Assembly: GCF_963678635.1 (NCBI RefSeq)
Contig: NC_087067.1
Location: 3,040,001-3,104,000 of the forward strand
Reading direction: 5' to 3'
Length of the DNA stretch: 64,000 nucleotides
Source of the DNA: Symsagittifera roscoffensis
Lineage: Eukaryota > Xenacoelomorpha > Acoela > Convolutidae
In this document: positions 1 to 11,200 of the stretch, in pieces
Position numbering within the stretch: position 1 is the first letter of the stretch
Layout: each line of letters starts with the position of its first letter
Translations under genes and position numbers: made by a program
The notes under the pieces: generated by a model
What the model was told of the DNA's origin: nothing
Databases searched by the model: none
What the model saw: only the letters and a program-made list of their open reading frames with translations

Positions 1-969
1 GAACTAATAGCCTTGTTCGTGACATTTGGAGCAGAAAGTTTCGTGAAAGGACCGGCGATGCTGCTCACCGAAGGAGTCCAAAACCTGCGGTTAGATGGAC
101 TTCTGACATTGATTGCGATTACCCACGGAAAATTGGGAGGACTAATGAAATTGGGACGTTGTCCAGAGCAGATGAGAGAGAGAGTGAGGAATTTAGATAT
201 GAAGAAATCCACGGACTCGTGGAATAAGATAAGAGACCTGAGACACACTCTTATCCAATATCTATTACAACAAAATCGCTTTGGAACGGGAGAAGACGAG
301 ACTATCGAATGAGAAGAAGATGTTAGACGACATGTTGGAGGCATGCCCCTGTTAACCGATCTGAGCTTGGCTATGAGAACCGATCCCTTAGCGCTGATCA
401 GAGGAGTCACGGAGTTTGTGACAGTGATTTATGGACCAGCAGTCACGTTTGCGTTCCCTGACGTTAAGGTGGAGGCATATAGGAGGTCGGTGCTGCACCT
501 GAACCTCTTATCAGCAGTGGACGGTAGTGCACTAAACTGGTGTGAGCAGCACACATTGCGGGAGCTCATGAGTGAAGATTTGTTGTTTGCGAAAATATCA
601 GAGCCAGAGATGACAGTCATCAATTTTGACGATCACTTCCGTGATCGCATGGGAGAAGTAGAAAGAGGACACATCGAAGTGTTTCCGAAGCTTTGGAATC
701 TGAGACCCTATGATAAAACGAATGGTGAAATAACCAGAGTGCCTCGTCTCACTGCGGCATATCATATAGTGAGAGAAGAGACGAAGGACTGGGGTGATTA
801 AGAGAAAATTCCGGAAGCAATCCCTGAATTCCCTCTGATAAGAAGGATGTTGCTCGGAGCAGTCTCCGTGGTACAAACTCCTTGGTTGAGAGCATTCGAA
901 ACCAATGAAAGGAGAGCAGGGAATTTCGTGGGAACGATGGATCCATGATTTGTAGGGAGAAATGCCGCC
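1..969 (+). pseudogene. Relic segment 1 (frame 1, three in-frame stops)
   Basis: Frame 1 is open from the first base and reads through stops at 310, 799 and 946 with protein-like sequence on both sides of each. No signal peptide or membrane segment is evident. The stretch 802-945 (IPEFPLIRRM onward) is clearly coding-like although it has no start codon, which argues for one interrupted ORF and not separate small genes. The product is unknown and the N-terminus is missing at the window edge. Confidence 0.5.
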
Positions 970-2841
970 GTGTTACAATACACACGATTTGAATATACGG
1001 ATCAAGCGACGAGAAGGCGAATAAGCAACGCCGCGACTCCCACGCCTGGAAGATTTGACGAAGAATGGACGGGATTAGGCTTAGCTCCGATGAAGATGAG
1101 AGGCAGGACCGAACTGCCTGAGGCCTCCTTGATCCTGACTATGGTGAAACCGGAATTGAAAGTGGGAGGAACACTGCAGGCGAGAACCTTTCTAGCACCC
1201 TTCGGCTGCGAGGAAATCAAAATGGTCCATGGAGAAGAGGAAGATAGATCGGCCGGTACATTGATCATACCGAAGTTTCCGGAAGGAACCGACAATGATA
1301 AGCAAGGACCCTCGAGCTCAAAGAAGGATATGTCAGAAGGAGACGACGGACAGGGAGGAAGCCGTCAAGCCGAAGAACCCAAGCAACAAGATGCAAGTCA
1401 AGCTGGTGGGGAAGACGAAGGGGCATCGACAGGAGGAGTATCCAGCCTGGATTTCAATATCTTCAGTGATCTTGAGAACAACGCGGATACGTTGGAGACG
1501 ACTGAGCCAGCGGATGAAGGCGTTTCGACACTGGAGCCTCCGATGGCCTTTACAGAAATGAAACGGAATTTGCCGGAGAGCCGCTCTCCTGGCAATTCAA
1601 GAAACGACGAACAAAGAATCCTCATGGAATCACCTAGACGGAGAAGAATAGAGGGCTCGGCCAGAGTACCTTTCTTGGGAACGTTGCCAGAAGAAGAGTG
1701 GGAAGTACGTCACCGAGACCATGAAAGTAGGACGGGATGTAGATTGGACAGAGTGGCGTTCATGGAAGAAGTCTGGACAGTAGTTCAGAGCTATGGGACC
1801 CAGTCCATTTTGAAAACAGGTCTCAACCGACCGTTGATGCGGGAAGTCCTTGATAAATTTGATGAGTGTGAAGGTAGATTGAGTGAGTTGTTGATTGACA
1901 CAGCCACTGATGAAAGTGAAGTGAATTCTCCCATCAAGATGACACCGCAGGACGATAAAGGAGAGGTGGTGTATCTGTCAAGAACCAGGAGAGGAACGAT
2001 GCGATCGAAATTGGTGATTGATAAGATCAATGCGATGAAAATGAAGTTAGGCAGCAGAATGATGCCGAGGAGAGTAGGAAAGACGAAGGTGGATTCGGAG
2101 ATATCGATGAAAGCTGTCAATTCAGCGAAAAGAAAACGAGTCGAAGAGGTCATGCATTTGGGACAAGGTGACTATCAATTGCCTGGCACAGATAAAATGT
2201 TGACTGATATAGCGATGGTGCCACCCATTCTCATGGCGGGAGTAAAGTCAACAGGTTATAAATCCAAAAGGAGTGACCGCACTCTGACTGGAGCAACCTT
2301 AGAAATGGAAATACTCAGCCAATGTGGAGAGAGCACAATGAAAGACTTTGGGCCATCTCCCATGAATCACGGAAAGGGAAATGTCGCAGGACAACTAGTA
2401 CCAGTAGAATACAACCGACTGACAGTATCGGAGGATGTGTCGATAGATGAACCTGCAGGTGGATACATGGAAATGTTGGAGTACCGAAACTCGGCTAGAG
2501 GATACGTGATGGCTCTGGAAGACAAGAGTGCCATGGAGGGTTATCTAGAGACAATGTTGCAAGGCACCACCCTCAAGCAGAAGGCGTACGGGACTTTAGC
2601 GTCGTCTGAGATACAGGCAGAAACGATGGAGCAGTTGGTGAGCCTTCCATGGAAAGCAGTGGTATTAAGGTACTTCGAAGAAGAGATGAGGAATACGCCA
2701 AGAATACACGCTCTCGTGGCAGTACCTTTCGTAAGAACAGAGTTACAACTGAGGTTTGCCTGGTGCATGATGGGATTGACTCGCAAGGAATATGATTCAG
2801 AAGAAAGGAAGAGGTCAAAGAAGAGAAGGTTTCCCTTATGA
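970..2841 (+). CDS. Longest intact stretch of the relic, 623 codons, unknown protein
   Basis: This is an uninterrupted frame of 623 codons, far longer than chance allows in this DNA. Residues about 100-210 are acidic, Gly/Ser/Gln-rich and probably disordered. A basic patch (SPRRRRIEG) follows at about residue 220. Residues 225-330 look globular, 335-400 are Lys/Arg/Met-rich, and the last 130 residues look alpha-helical before a very basic tail (KRSKKRRF). I recognise no catalytic motif. Upstream sequence in the same frame continues through stops, so the ATG at 970 may not be the original start. The stop codon overlaps the next ATG (ATGA, 2838-2841). It could be a structural or nucleic-acid-binding protein of a virus-like element, but that is a guess from composition only. 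Confidence 0.5.
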   Translation: MLQYTRFEYTDQATRRRISNAATPTPGRFDEEWTGLGLAPMKMRGRTELPEASLILTMVKPELKVGGTLQARTFLAPFGCEEIKMVHGEEEDRSAGTLIIPKFPEGTDNDKQGPSSSKKDMSEGDDGQGGSRQAEEPKQQDASQAGGEDEGASTGGVSSLDFNIFSDLENNADTLETTEPADEGVSTLEPPMAFTEMKRNLPESRSPGNSRNDEQRILMESPRRRRIEGSARVPFLGTLPEEEWEVRHRDHESRTGCRLDRVAFMEEVWTVVQSYGTQSILKTGLNRPLMREVLDKFDECEGRLSELLIDTATDESEVNSPIKMTPQDDKGEVVYLSRTRRGTMRSKLVIDKINAMKMKLGSRMMPRRVGKTKVDSEISMKAVNSAKRKRVEEVMHLGQGDYQLPGTDKMLTDIAMVPPILMAGVKSTGYKSKRSDRTLTGATLEMEILSQCGESTMKDFGPSPMNHGKGNVAGQLVPVEYNRLTVSEDVSIDEPAGGYMEMLEYRNSARGYVMALEDKSAMEGYLETMLQGTTLKQKAYGTLASSEIQAETMEQLVSLPWKAVVLRYFEEEMRNTPRIHALVAVPFVRTELQLRFAWCMMGLTRKEYDSEERKRSKKRRFPL

Positions 2842-3614
2842 CGAACGTGAGGGATCTGATAGTCCAAGAGGGAGCAGCAGTAGCGTTTGCGAAGCGGAGA
2901 GACGCTCTCTGTTTCATTCGATTCATGCTAGAGCAGATTTCAGTACCTGCATTGAACACTTGTGTTAAGATGCTGAGGGAAGGCGATGAGCGAGCGAAAG
3001 CCTTACTCTTGCTAGCACTGCTGGATATGCAGCAAAGCAAACCGATGAGGGTGAATATGAAAGAACCCGAGGAGTTAGAGCCCATGAGAAAGATAGACGA
3101 AATCAGGAGATTCTCAAACAAGGATCTGAGACTCACTAAAGAATCTATGGGGGCATTGCCGAAATCCAGTGAATACTGTGGACCGATCAAGAAGAAGTCA
3201 TAAAGCTACGTATCCGGAATCATAGGGATAGCGTACAACTCTTTCCTGAGTGAAGACATACGCGATTGCTTCTTCGATTACGAACAGGCAGCGTTACTAA
3301 AATTCTGGACGTCGAGAATTGTAATAATTAATAGCGCTAATAATCCACACACCAAATTGGGACTGGTCTTGGAAGAAGAGGTGACTGCACCTTCCGTACC
3401 AAGTTCCGACAAAAGAGTGGAGTTTGGGTTGGGATTCTCAGATGAATTACTGAGAACGAGCTTGATGGCTGTGTGGGAATTGATGAGGCCATCATGGAGT
3501 CCTAGTCCCAACGCTGACTCAATATTGCGGGCGACACAAGACATGCAGAGGGAACTGAATGCAGACTGTAACCTGCGTGACCTTAACATCATACATAATA
3601 ATAACGGCCTCTAG
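2838..3614 (+). pseudogene. Relic segment 3 (frame 3), starts in an ATGA overlap, one stop
   Basis: The segment begins at an ATG overlapping the preceding stop by four bases. It is open to a TAA at 3201-3203 and then continues in the same frame to 3614. Sequence on both sides of the internal stop is protein-like (residues such as DCFFDYEQAALLKFW after it), so the stop looks secondary. The ATGA arrangement is what coupled termination-reinitiation of overlapping viral ORFs looks like, but a simple frameshift in a decayed gene gives the same picture. No family is recognised. Confidence 0.45.
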
Positions 3615-3906
3615 GAGCAACGGTGAAGATAAAGTGGAGTTGCCTGGCTGGGGACCAGAAGACTGGGTCAAACCTGGTAGCTGTCTGGCGGAAGTCTATG
3701 GACTGGAGGGTCACGTTTGTGGAGGTCTGGACTGTGTGAAGACCCTAGAGAAACAACACAAGCAATTGACCGTATTGTTTGGAAACGTCGTGATGAAAGC
3801 AAGAACGGAAACGGAACTGAACCGAGGTGAATCTAGTGACTGCACTAGGATTCTACAGCATGTTTGGTTCTCTAGAGTCACTATTGAATCTAGAACAGAG
3901 ACATGA
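3559..3906 (+). pseudogene. Relic segment 4 (frame 1)
   Basis: The coding-like part runs from about 3610 to 3830 in frame 1 (VELPGWGPEDWVKPGSC and on). It takes over from the frame 3 segment near an AT-rich spot at 3590-3605, and frame 2 takes over near 3820. Both changes look like small insertions or deletions. The ATG at 3559 is probably not a true start. No domain is recognised. Confidence 0.4.
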
Positions 3907-5215
3907 GATGGTCACTGCCATCAGTGTAGAAGTGTTGCCAGGAGTTCTGCAAACCGAGAAGAAATACATAGGAAAATGGAGGGAAGCGATCGAGACGGAA
4001 ATGAACATCAGACACAGTGAGACTTTTTGTAGACCATCAGGAGCACGATATTTGGTGGGTTCGGCATTGGCTTCAATGTGCAAGAGCAGATACCCGGTAC
4101 ATTTCGTAGCTGTGGAGGTAAAGAGTACGAGAACGATCGTGGATCAAGCCTTCTCAGTGCCAAAGTGTGTTAGACTAACGAGAATGTCCGAAAAATCTTA
4201 CGAGTTGCTATGTAAGATGTTCTCAGCAGTTCCAGAGAGAACCAAGGAGGAGTTGAAATCGATACTGGGAAAGAAGTTCATGGGATACGTGAGCGGGAAC
4301 TTCAGTGACTTTGAGAGACAGAAACAGAGAGGATCAACTGTCACAGATTACAATACAGTAGACGAGAATGATGAAGTCCACCGAGTGATGATGGAAGTGG
4401 AACCATTACTGGAAGCTTCGTGAAAACTTAACTGGAGGAGCATCATGTTGACGCATGACGAGTTTCCCTGCCACTGCTTGCTGCAGACCTGGTGGTATCC
4501 CAAGCGTAGTAATCTGGTGTTGATCTGGGACTCTGGAGAGCTGCTCTCCATGGGTTTACCAGACTCATCACAGCCCATAACAATAGTGATAGTGGGAGTT
4601 ATGATGGCGATACGATGGCTGGAAGCTCACGTAAGAGAGAACAATAGACAGGAAGCGCCAACGAGAGAACAGTTGCGGAAATTGGATTGTCTAAAAGATT
4701 TAGATCTTATTGAGACAATGTGCAAAATTCTAAACATTCCGATGGAAGTGAAGAAGATATGGGCAAGAAAACGAATGATGCCATGGTTCAGAGCTAACAT
4801 GACTGCATGGTTGTACGAATATGCTAAAAAGCATATGTCCAAGCACGGCAGAGTGTACAGTGAATATCAGCTGGACATTGGAGCAGGAGCTTTCAAGCAA
4901 GCTCTCGTGACTCATCGGAATGCACTGACCACCGCTGTGAAGATAATTTCTAGGACAAGTGAACGTAGTGGAAAGGAGAAGGCAGAGATGTTAAAGGAAG
5001 ATTTGGAGAGAAATGTGACGTTGTGTCTCCACAACAGCTTCTGCAGGAACAGAGAATCTAACGTGGGTCCCCTACCTTGTTGCAAACAGAGGGTAGAAGA
5101 TCAGAAGTGTTGGAGGACTGCTTCCAACAGCGTCAGGATAGCTAACGACGTGTTGCAGGACACAGAAACTGAAAGCGCAGAGTCAGTATCACAGGAGGAA
5201 GAGATGGAACATTGA
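3827..5215 (+). pseudogene. Relic segment 5 (frame 2), C-terminal part, one internal stop
   Basis: The frame is open from about 3827, has a TGA at 4421-4423, and continues to the final TGA at 5213-5215. The part before the stop (198 codons) contains the string FVAVEVKSTR around residue 90. Its E-x-K resembles one piece of PD-(D/E)xK nucleases, but the rest of that motif is not convincing. The part after the stop is helical and rich in Lys, Arg and Trp. It has a Cys cluster (LCLHNSFCRN, then PCCKQ, then CW) and a very acidic tail ending QEEEMEH. Zinc binding by the Cys cluster is possible but unproven. This appears to be the true 3' end of the relic, since coding character stops abruptly after 5215. 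Confidence 0.45.
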
Positions 5216-8200
5216 CGAATGGCCGAAAAACGAGATGCAAAAAGAGACGAAATTAGAAGAATTTAGAAGTTTTAGAACTTTTAAACGACGAAAAAAGAAG
5301 AAAACAAAGGAGTGATGAAAAAAAGTTAAAACTCAGAATTGTTTTATGTGTGTGAAAAACTCAAGTGAGAAACTAAGCAACCAAGTTGTAATTGAAAACT
5401 GAAACATTTAGTTGTGTTTTGAAGTTGTTGCATTTATAAATTTGCATTTTGATATTAGTTAAGTGGCTTTAGAGACACTTACTTACTATTTATTTAGGAA
5501 GGCTTGAGTGAAGGAGTATATTTAAACATTCCAGGCTGCATGACTGTTTTTAATCAGCTAGGAGAACTGATCACTTTGTGGTGACATGAAAGGCTTGAGT
5601 AATCTCTCGAAGAGGGCGATTGTTTCATTGTTCTGAGCCAGATTTCCGAAGGGAAGAAGCATAGTAGGATAATTTTAGCTTGTTGGTTGGCAGGGCCGTC
5701 CTGCAAACCAACCCCTTTTAAATCTAGGAGAAAAATTTTTTAATCAGGACATTGACATTTGAAGTCGGAAGATATGTTTTATCTTAGGTAATATCCTCAA
5801 TGTGCAGATTAATGAAAGAATATGAAGGCTATAGTGATGTAGTATAATGCCATTTATATTCTGCAGTGAGTCGATGCGACGTGGATAAAAGTAATTTCGT
5901 GCATTTTGTAAATTCTGTTCGATGACACTGTACCTATTTTACGAACATTGCGACATTCAATGAGGACATTGACCGGACTGTCCGGGGAGTATGTGACATT
6001 CGACCAGAATGGATCAAAATGCAGATTCAGCATATTCGAAATTTTAGCAGTGAACCTTCCGAATTGGCGATTTTGAAGGAATAAGAGCGTTATTACAACG
6101 ATTGGCCAAACGGTGAGGGCTAAAATATTCTGGTATTTTGAAATTTTAAAAATTCGAATTATGACGTCATATTTCTGAGAAACGTCAGAAACGGCCATTT
6201 TGGAAAAAAAGTCGAGGAAAAACACAACAACGATAGTTGCGCTGACGATAACAACGGAAATTGTGATTGAGAAACAACAACAGATTGCAGGAATAGCAGA
6301 GACCGTTCCGAGTTGCAACTATTGTGTCGCTACACTAGTTGCAAGGCCGTTGCGAACAACGGTGAAGGGTGGAGAACCAGCCTTCCGGAAGGAGAATAAG
6401 AGCCTTATTTTCCCGGATTCAGGAATCCGGAGGGGTCTCGGGACTGGAACTGATAGTGTTTTTTATAAACTTTTAGCTTCCCTGTCATGTCCTGAGTTGA
6501 ATTTAATTAACATCTGAATTCATTCTACCAAGATGAGAAGCTAGGAGTTGGGGGAAAGGGTTGATCCATCTTCGATGGAGATGATGATTTTTATCTACTG
6601 AACAAAAACAATAATAATTCAATCAGTAGTAGTAGCCTTGATTTTAGGAGTGACCTCGTGGTCTGGGGATACTGAGACCCAGCCATGAGCTCACTGTTTC
6701 TGCATGTAATTGAGTTAATTTGAGTGTTTTGACCGAAGCCGAAACCAGAAACTTTGTTTGTCGACCCGATGTTAGAAAGACCACCGAAAGTACTGGCTTG
6801 GTAGAGACGGTGAAAAGCATGTAGAGCTCTGTTTAGACGTAGGCCAGTCGTCTTAGAACCTAGCTTTATTTTCCGTCGATATGTATCTTCCGGGCGAATG
6901 TTACAGTGGGGAATTGTTTTAGTATATCGGAAGCACAACTCCGATAAGCCTGCGACAGATTTTCAGCGGACTTTACAATTTCTCTCGAGAATGGGGGGAT
7001 TAATTTGATTATTTGGATTTGTTTTGATTCTGTTGTCGCTTTGTTTGCTGTTAGCGCATTTCTGAATTTTGTCTCCGTTTCAATCAGCACTTCATGAGTA
7101 ATTGGTAGCTGAGATTCCGTCAGTTGTTGTTGACTCATGACTTGGTTTTACTCAATGGGGAGCAAAAAAAAGCCTTCACCCGGAGATATACTTGAAAAAA
7201 AAAATTAGATTTTTTTTCGTTCAAAATGTAGAAATCAGAAGGTAAAAACACCAACTATATTGCACGTGCGTTATGGGTTTGGGTCAAACATATCTTTTTG
7301 TTGAATAGGGATTTGTGAAATTCGAAACTGTTCATCTGACATTGTTTTCTTTGAAGACACTGAACCTGATTTGTTAAGCTTTATCCTTTTCGCTTTTACA
7401 TCTGTTGGATTCAGTTTTTTTCTTATTTTTATGGTTTCTAAAGTTCGTGACAAATTTGTTTTAGAGCAAAAGTCTTGAAGACACTGAGTCCCATTCGTTA
7501 AGCTTTATCCTTTTAACTTTGAAGTCTGTTGAAAATAGCTTTGTTCATAATTGGTTTTACAGCTTTAATTATTTCCTCAAACTTTTGCACAGACTTTCTT
7601 CGAGAGCAACTTTTTTTTTCTAATGTTTATCTCTACATGTTCTTTTGTTAATTTTCGTTTCAAACAATATTATAGCTTCTCAATCATGCAAATCTTGAAA
7701 CAACAAAAAATATTTTTATAACAAAGATTGACTGAATCAATAACTTCATGAATACTATGTTAGCATAGAAAGATAATACGCGGATATGTAGATTTTCAAC
7801 ATATCAGCTCTCCATTTCTGCAAAAGCTTAGTTTTAAGTCAATGATTGTTTCTTGCAACTTTCATAACAGCGCCTTGTCTTATAAAATTATTTCAGATTT
7901 ATAGATTGAGAAACCTATCAAAAACGATCAGCAATATACATATTTAATGACAGTTTGAATCAAATTATTCACGAGGTAAGCAATTGGCCTCTTTTCAAAT
8001 TTTTTTTCACTAATTTTGTTAGATTTGAACCAGTTTGAATATTTCCAGACTGCCAAAATGATGAAAGCAACGTTTGTTCGTTCATATAAGAAACTTAGAG
8101 AATTACCTGACCCAAGCAAGCAGCAAATTATAACAAACATCAATTTTGTTGAACGATAGTAATGTTCAAGTTAAAATCCTACCGAAAACATGCTGGTACT

Positions 8201-8277
8201 TGCATCTTAGATTTTAAAAATTTTGTCAGCTGTAATTATTTGTTCAAAATTTTAATATTACAGGTGATTTTGGAGTC
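5216..8277. other. Non-coding stretch after the relic; possible 3' or terminal region of that element
   Basis: The first 130 bases are A-rich. A TATA-like string lies at about 5517-5526. Short ORFs on both strands (for example 5854-6318, 6591-6938 and 6866-7138, all on -) show no family motif and are not adjacent to splice signals I trust. If the upstream relic is part of a long-terminal-repeat element, 5340-6540 would be where its terminal repeat lies, but no second copy is in the window to test this. From about 7150 the DNA has the T-rich composition typical of the rest of the window. Confidence 0.3.
7351..7538. repeat. Imperfect direct repeat, period about 124 bp
   Basis: The string TTGAAGACACTGA, followed after a variable spacer by GTTAAGCTTTATCCTTTT, occurs at 7351 and again at 7475. 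The two arms of about 62 bp differ at several positions. No coding function is seen. Confidence 0.6.
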
Positions 8278-11200
8278 ATGGTAAGTTCAAGAGATTGAAA
8301 TTGCTTAACATCAGTGTTTTGCTTAATCAATTTCCGTATAATTTGAAATAGGGAAAGATCGATTATCAACTGATGCCGGATCTTGGTCCGCGTAGTCATA
8401 CGTATGTTACAAGTCGTTAAAAACGCCTGAACATCTTAGTTGGCTTAGTTATCACTTTAAAAAGAATATATCAGATTTAGTGTTTTAAGATTTGAATTGT
8501 TTTGAAAAATTCTTGTAGCACTCGTTGAATGTTGTGATTCCTTAGCTTGTCTGGTTGGCTTTTTTCCGGTTTTCGGTTTATTTTCTCTGGAAGTTTTTCT
8601 GACTGCAATAAAACAAGAAAACGTGAACAGTTGAACAAACTGTTACTCATGCAAATTGCGGTGTGGAGTTTTTAACAATATTATTTGGTATTGTTACGAG
8701 TGGTCGGGAAAGTGGAAAAGAGCTGTCTGGTTTTATATTACGCTTCATCTTAGATTTGAGTTTCATATCACCTTCACCTTCGTTTAGTTCGATGGACCGA
8801 TATTAAGTATATCACCTATGTAATTTTCTGAATTGATTTTAGAATGGCCGTATTGCCTCGTTTGACTCCCCGGTTCCAAGAAGTGGAGGGAATCCGTTCT
8901 CTCAATAAAGTAGACCCACTTCATCCCCCATGGTCGAGCAGACGAACAGTCAGTCTTGAGACTGTGAATGCTCATGATGCTTTAAGCCAGCGCAGCACGG
9001 CGATGAAACAGCGGGAGTTTCACAGATATCACTCTACTTATGAAACGCCAGTTTACGGCTCAATTGCAGCTAAAGAGCAATACAGGTTAACACAATTTGA
9101 TTTTCAAGGAATTAAGTTTGAGTTTTTGGCTTCAACTTCCTTATAAAGGGCTTATAAAAGCATTGTTTGTTTGCTTTTACGACTGTAAGCATCACAAAAC
9201 CTTCATAATGAGGGTCAATTTAACCCTCTTTCTAATCGTGTTCCAGATGTTAAAAATTGCCAGATCAAGTGTCTTGTTATCAGGAACTAGAAAATTTTCC
9301 ATTTAACAATTTTTCATACAAATATGTAAAAAACTAAGAAACACGTGCAGTTACTGACAAGTGTAAATGCTGCTGACTTGCTCTTTTTTTCGAAATTAGA
9401 CTGCCTAGTTCATAATTCTACAGACAAATTTTTTTTCTATCAAATTTTTGTCTGATTAGTGGTTTGGGTTTCAAATTTCGTCAAATTGGTTTCCTTTTTT
9501 TGAAATTCAATTGCTAAATTCAATATCTGATGCAGTGCAGTATTTACTGACTTTCAAATAATTATAGATTATTTTTGCTCTGGGATTTTTTTACCATCGG
9601 GAAGATATTTGTTCCGACCATTTGAAAAATGGGGCGAAAATTTGAATTCGGGAGTGTTTTAGTTGTTTTCTTTTTGTTTTCTGCGTAAAATCAGCTACCA
9701 CAAATGATCATCGAACAGGGTTGAGAGATATATCATATTAAAGCTCTTTAGTCGTAATTTGAACATTTGAAAATTTTGAACAAGTTTTCCCACTGTCGAG
9801 ATAAACCGGTTTGATTTTCAATTTTTCGTCTAAACTCGAGCGAGTATCGCGAGCAAGCCCGCTTGTTTATGCTGAATTTGGGCCATTTATAATGTCTTGT
9901 TCAATTTTACTCGATTACAATTTTTTGGAAAAAATTCAAAAAATATCTGCAAAAACATATTTGAAAAAAATGTTGAATTTTTCAAAATATTTTATTTTTT
10001 TTTTGTTTTTCTCGTCATTTTTGTTTCAAACTTTGTTGTCCTGTTTGCCTACATTAATGTTTTTGTCGAATATGCCTAAATTGTAGTTTTAAGTCAGATT
10101 GTTTTATCGCACTACGCAGAAAAAACTTTACTAATTTGAGAAAAATTTTTTTTTATTGTAGTTTTTTAAAGACTATGGTCGGAACATTCTGTGTTACTCG
10201 CATAGTAACCGGATATCCTTGTTTCCACATTAGATTTGAATGAGATTTCGGAAAATTTTTGTTCAGTCCTTCTCGTAGTATGGGAATGAAATATAGTGTA
10301 AAAACTTTTTTTTATCCTAAAAAGCAAAAAAAATTGGTGTCATTGTTTCCAAAGATTGGTCAGAATTTTTCTGCTTTTCAGTTTCAGACATTAAACCAGA
10401 CTCAAAGTACCCACCAGTTTTGAATAAACCTTTTTCTTGCAGTGTTCCTTAATTCAACCGCCCGTTATCAAAAAAAAAACAAAAAATGGAAGTTAAGAAA
10501 CAAAATATAGTTTTTTGAATGTGTTTTCTTATTTTGTTAAGTTGTACGTAAATCACGAATTACCGTGTTGGAATATTCTGTGCTACTTGCACAGCAACTG
10601 ACAGCATTGTTTCCTATGTTTAATTTGTTTCTTCGTCAGCTCTTTTATTTTTGTGTCGCAGCACTTTCTGTGAAGCTCCGCTTCGCCTCTGTGTAATATA
10701 ATGATAAAATCAGAAATTATTGGCGTTGTCAGAAGCTGATCTCACAAATTTGTTTTGCTTGTAATTGACATCAAACAGGGAAAATTTAGTGCCTAGTTTA
10801 CGTCCGGATGTTGAAAAACAGGTAATTTCTGAAGGAGAAAACTATGCATGCGTTCGATTGTTAGATGAAATTTGTTTTCTAATTAATAGCAAAAATAACA
10901 TGAGAATAAATTAAAATAGGAGTTTCAGAAAAATTTTTAAAGACAAAACCTGAAAGATTTCATTTTGAAGGAGGGAGATTCGGGATATCCTGAAAGACCA
11001 GATGGCAAGTAAGTTAGAGCGTGAGAAGACAGCCTTCAGTTCCCGTCTGACGGAGAGCAAGGCCTTCATAGAAATGGACAGGAGGACCATTCAGGACGAG
11101 CTGCAGAGCCGACAGAAGAGATTCGACATGATGAAGTCGTTCCGCGACGAAAACAAAAAAGTATGTACCAACATTTCGACATGTGGGAAAGCACTATGCA

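Larger units (their letters stand above)
1..5215 (+). pseudogene. Decayed long intron-less coding relic, family not recognised
   Basis: Nearly the whole interval is open on the + strand if single-base changes are ignored. Frame 1 is open from the left edge, with stops at 310-312, 799-801 and 946-948, and then open to 2841. The reading moves to frame 3 (overlap at 2838), with a stop at 3201-3203, open to 3614. It then moves to frame 1 until about 3830 and to frame 2 until 5215, with a stop at 4421-4423. Protein-like sequence continues directly across each stop, so I read this as one or two large genes degraded by nonsense and frameshift changes. The + strand is rich in A and G, and GC is clearly above the flanking DNA. 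No introns, reverse transcriptase, integrase or polymerase motif could be seen. It may be an endogenised viral or selfish-element gene, or the body of an unknown retroelement. The 5' end lies outside the window. Confidence 0.6.

Noticed and set aside
5854-7138. Minus-strand frames of 90-154 codons
   Set aside because: No family motif, no continuity across frames and no splice support; most contain low-complexity hydrophobic or Gln-rich runs.
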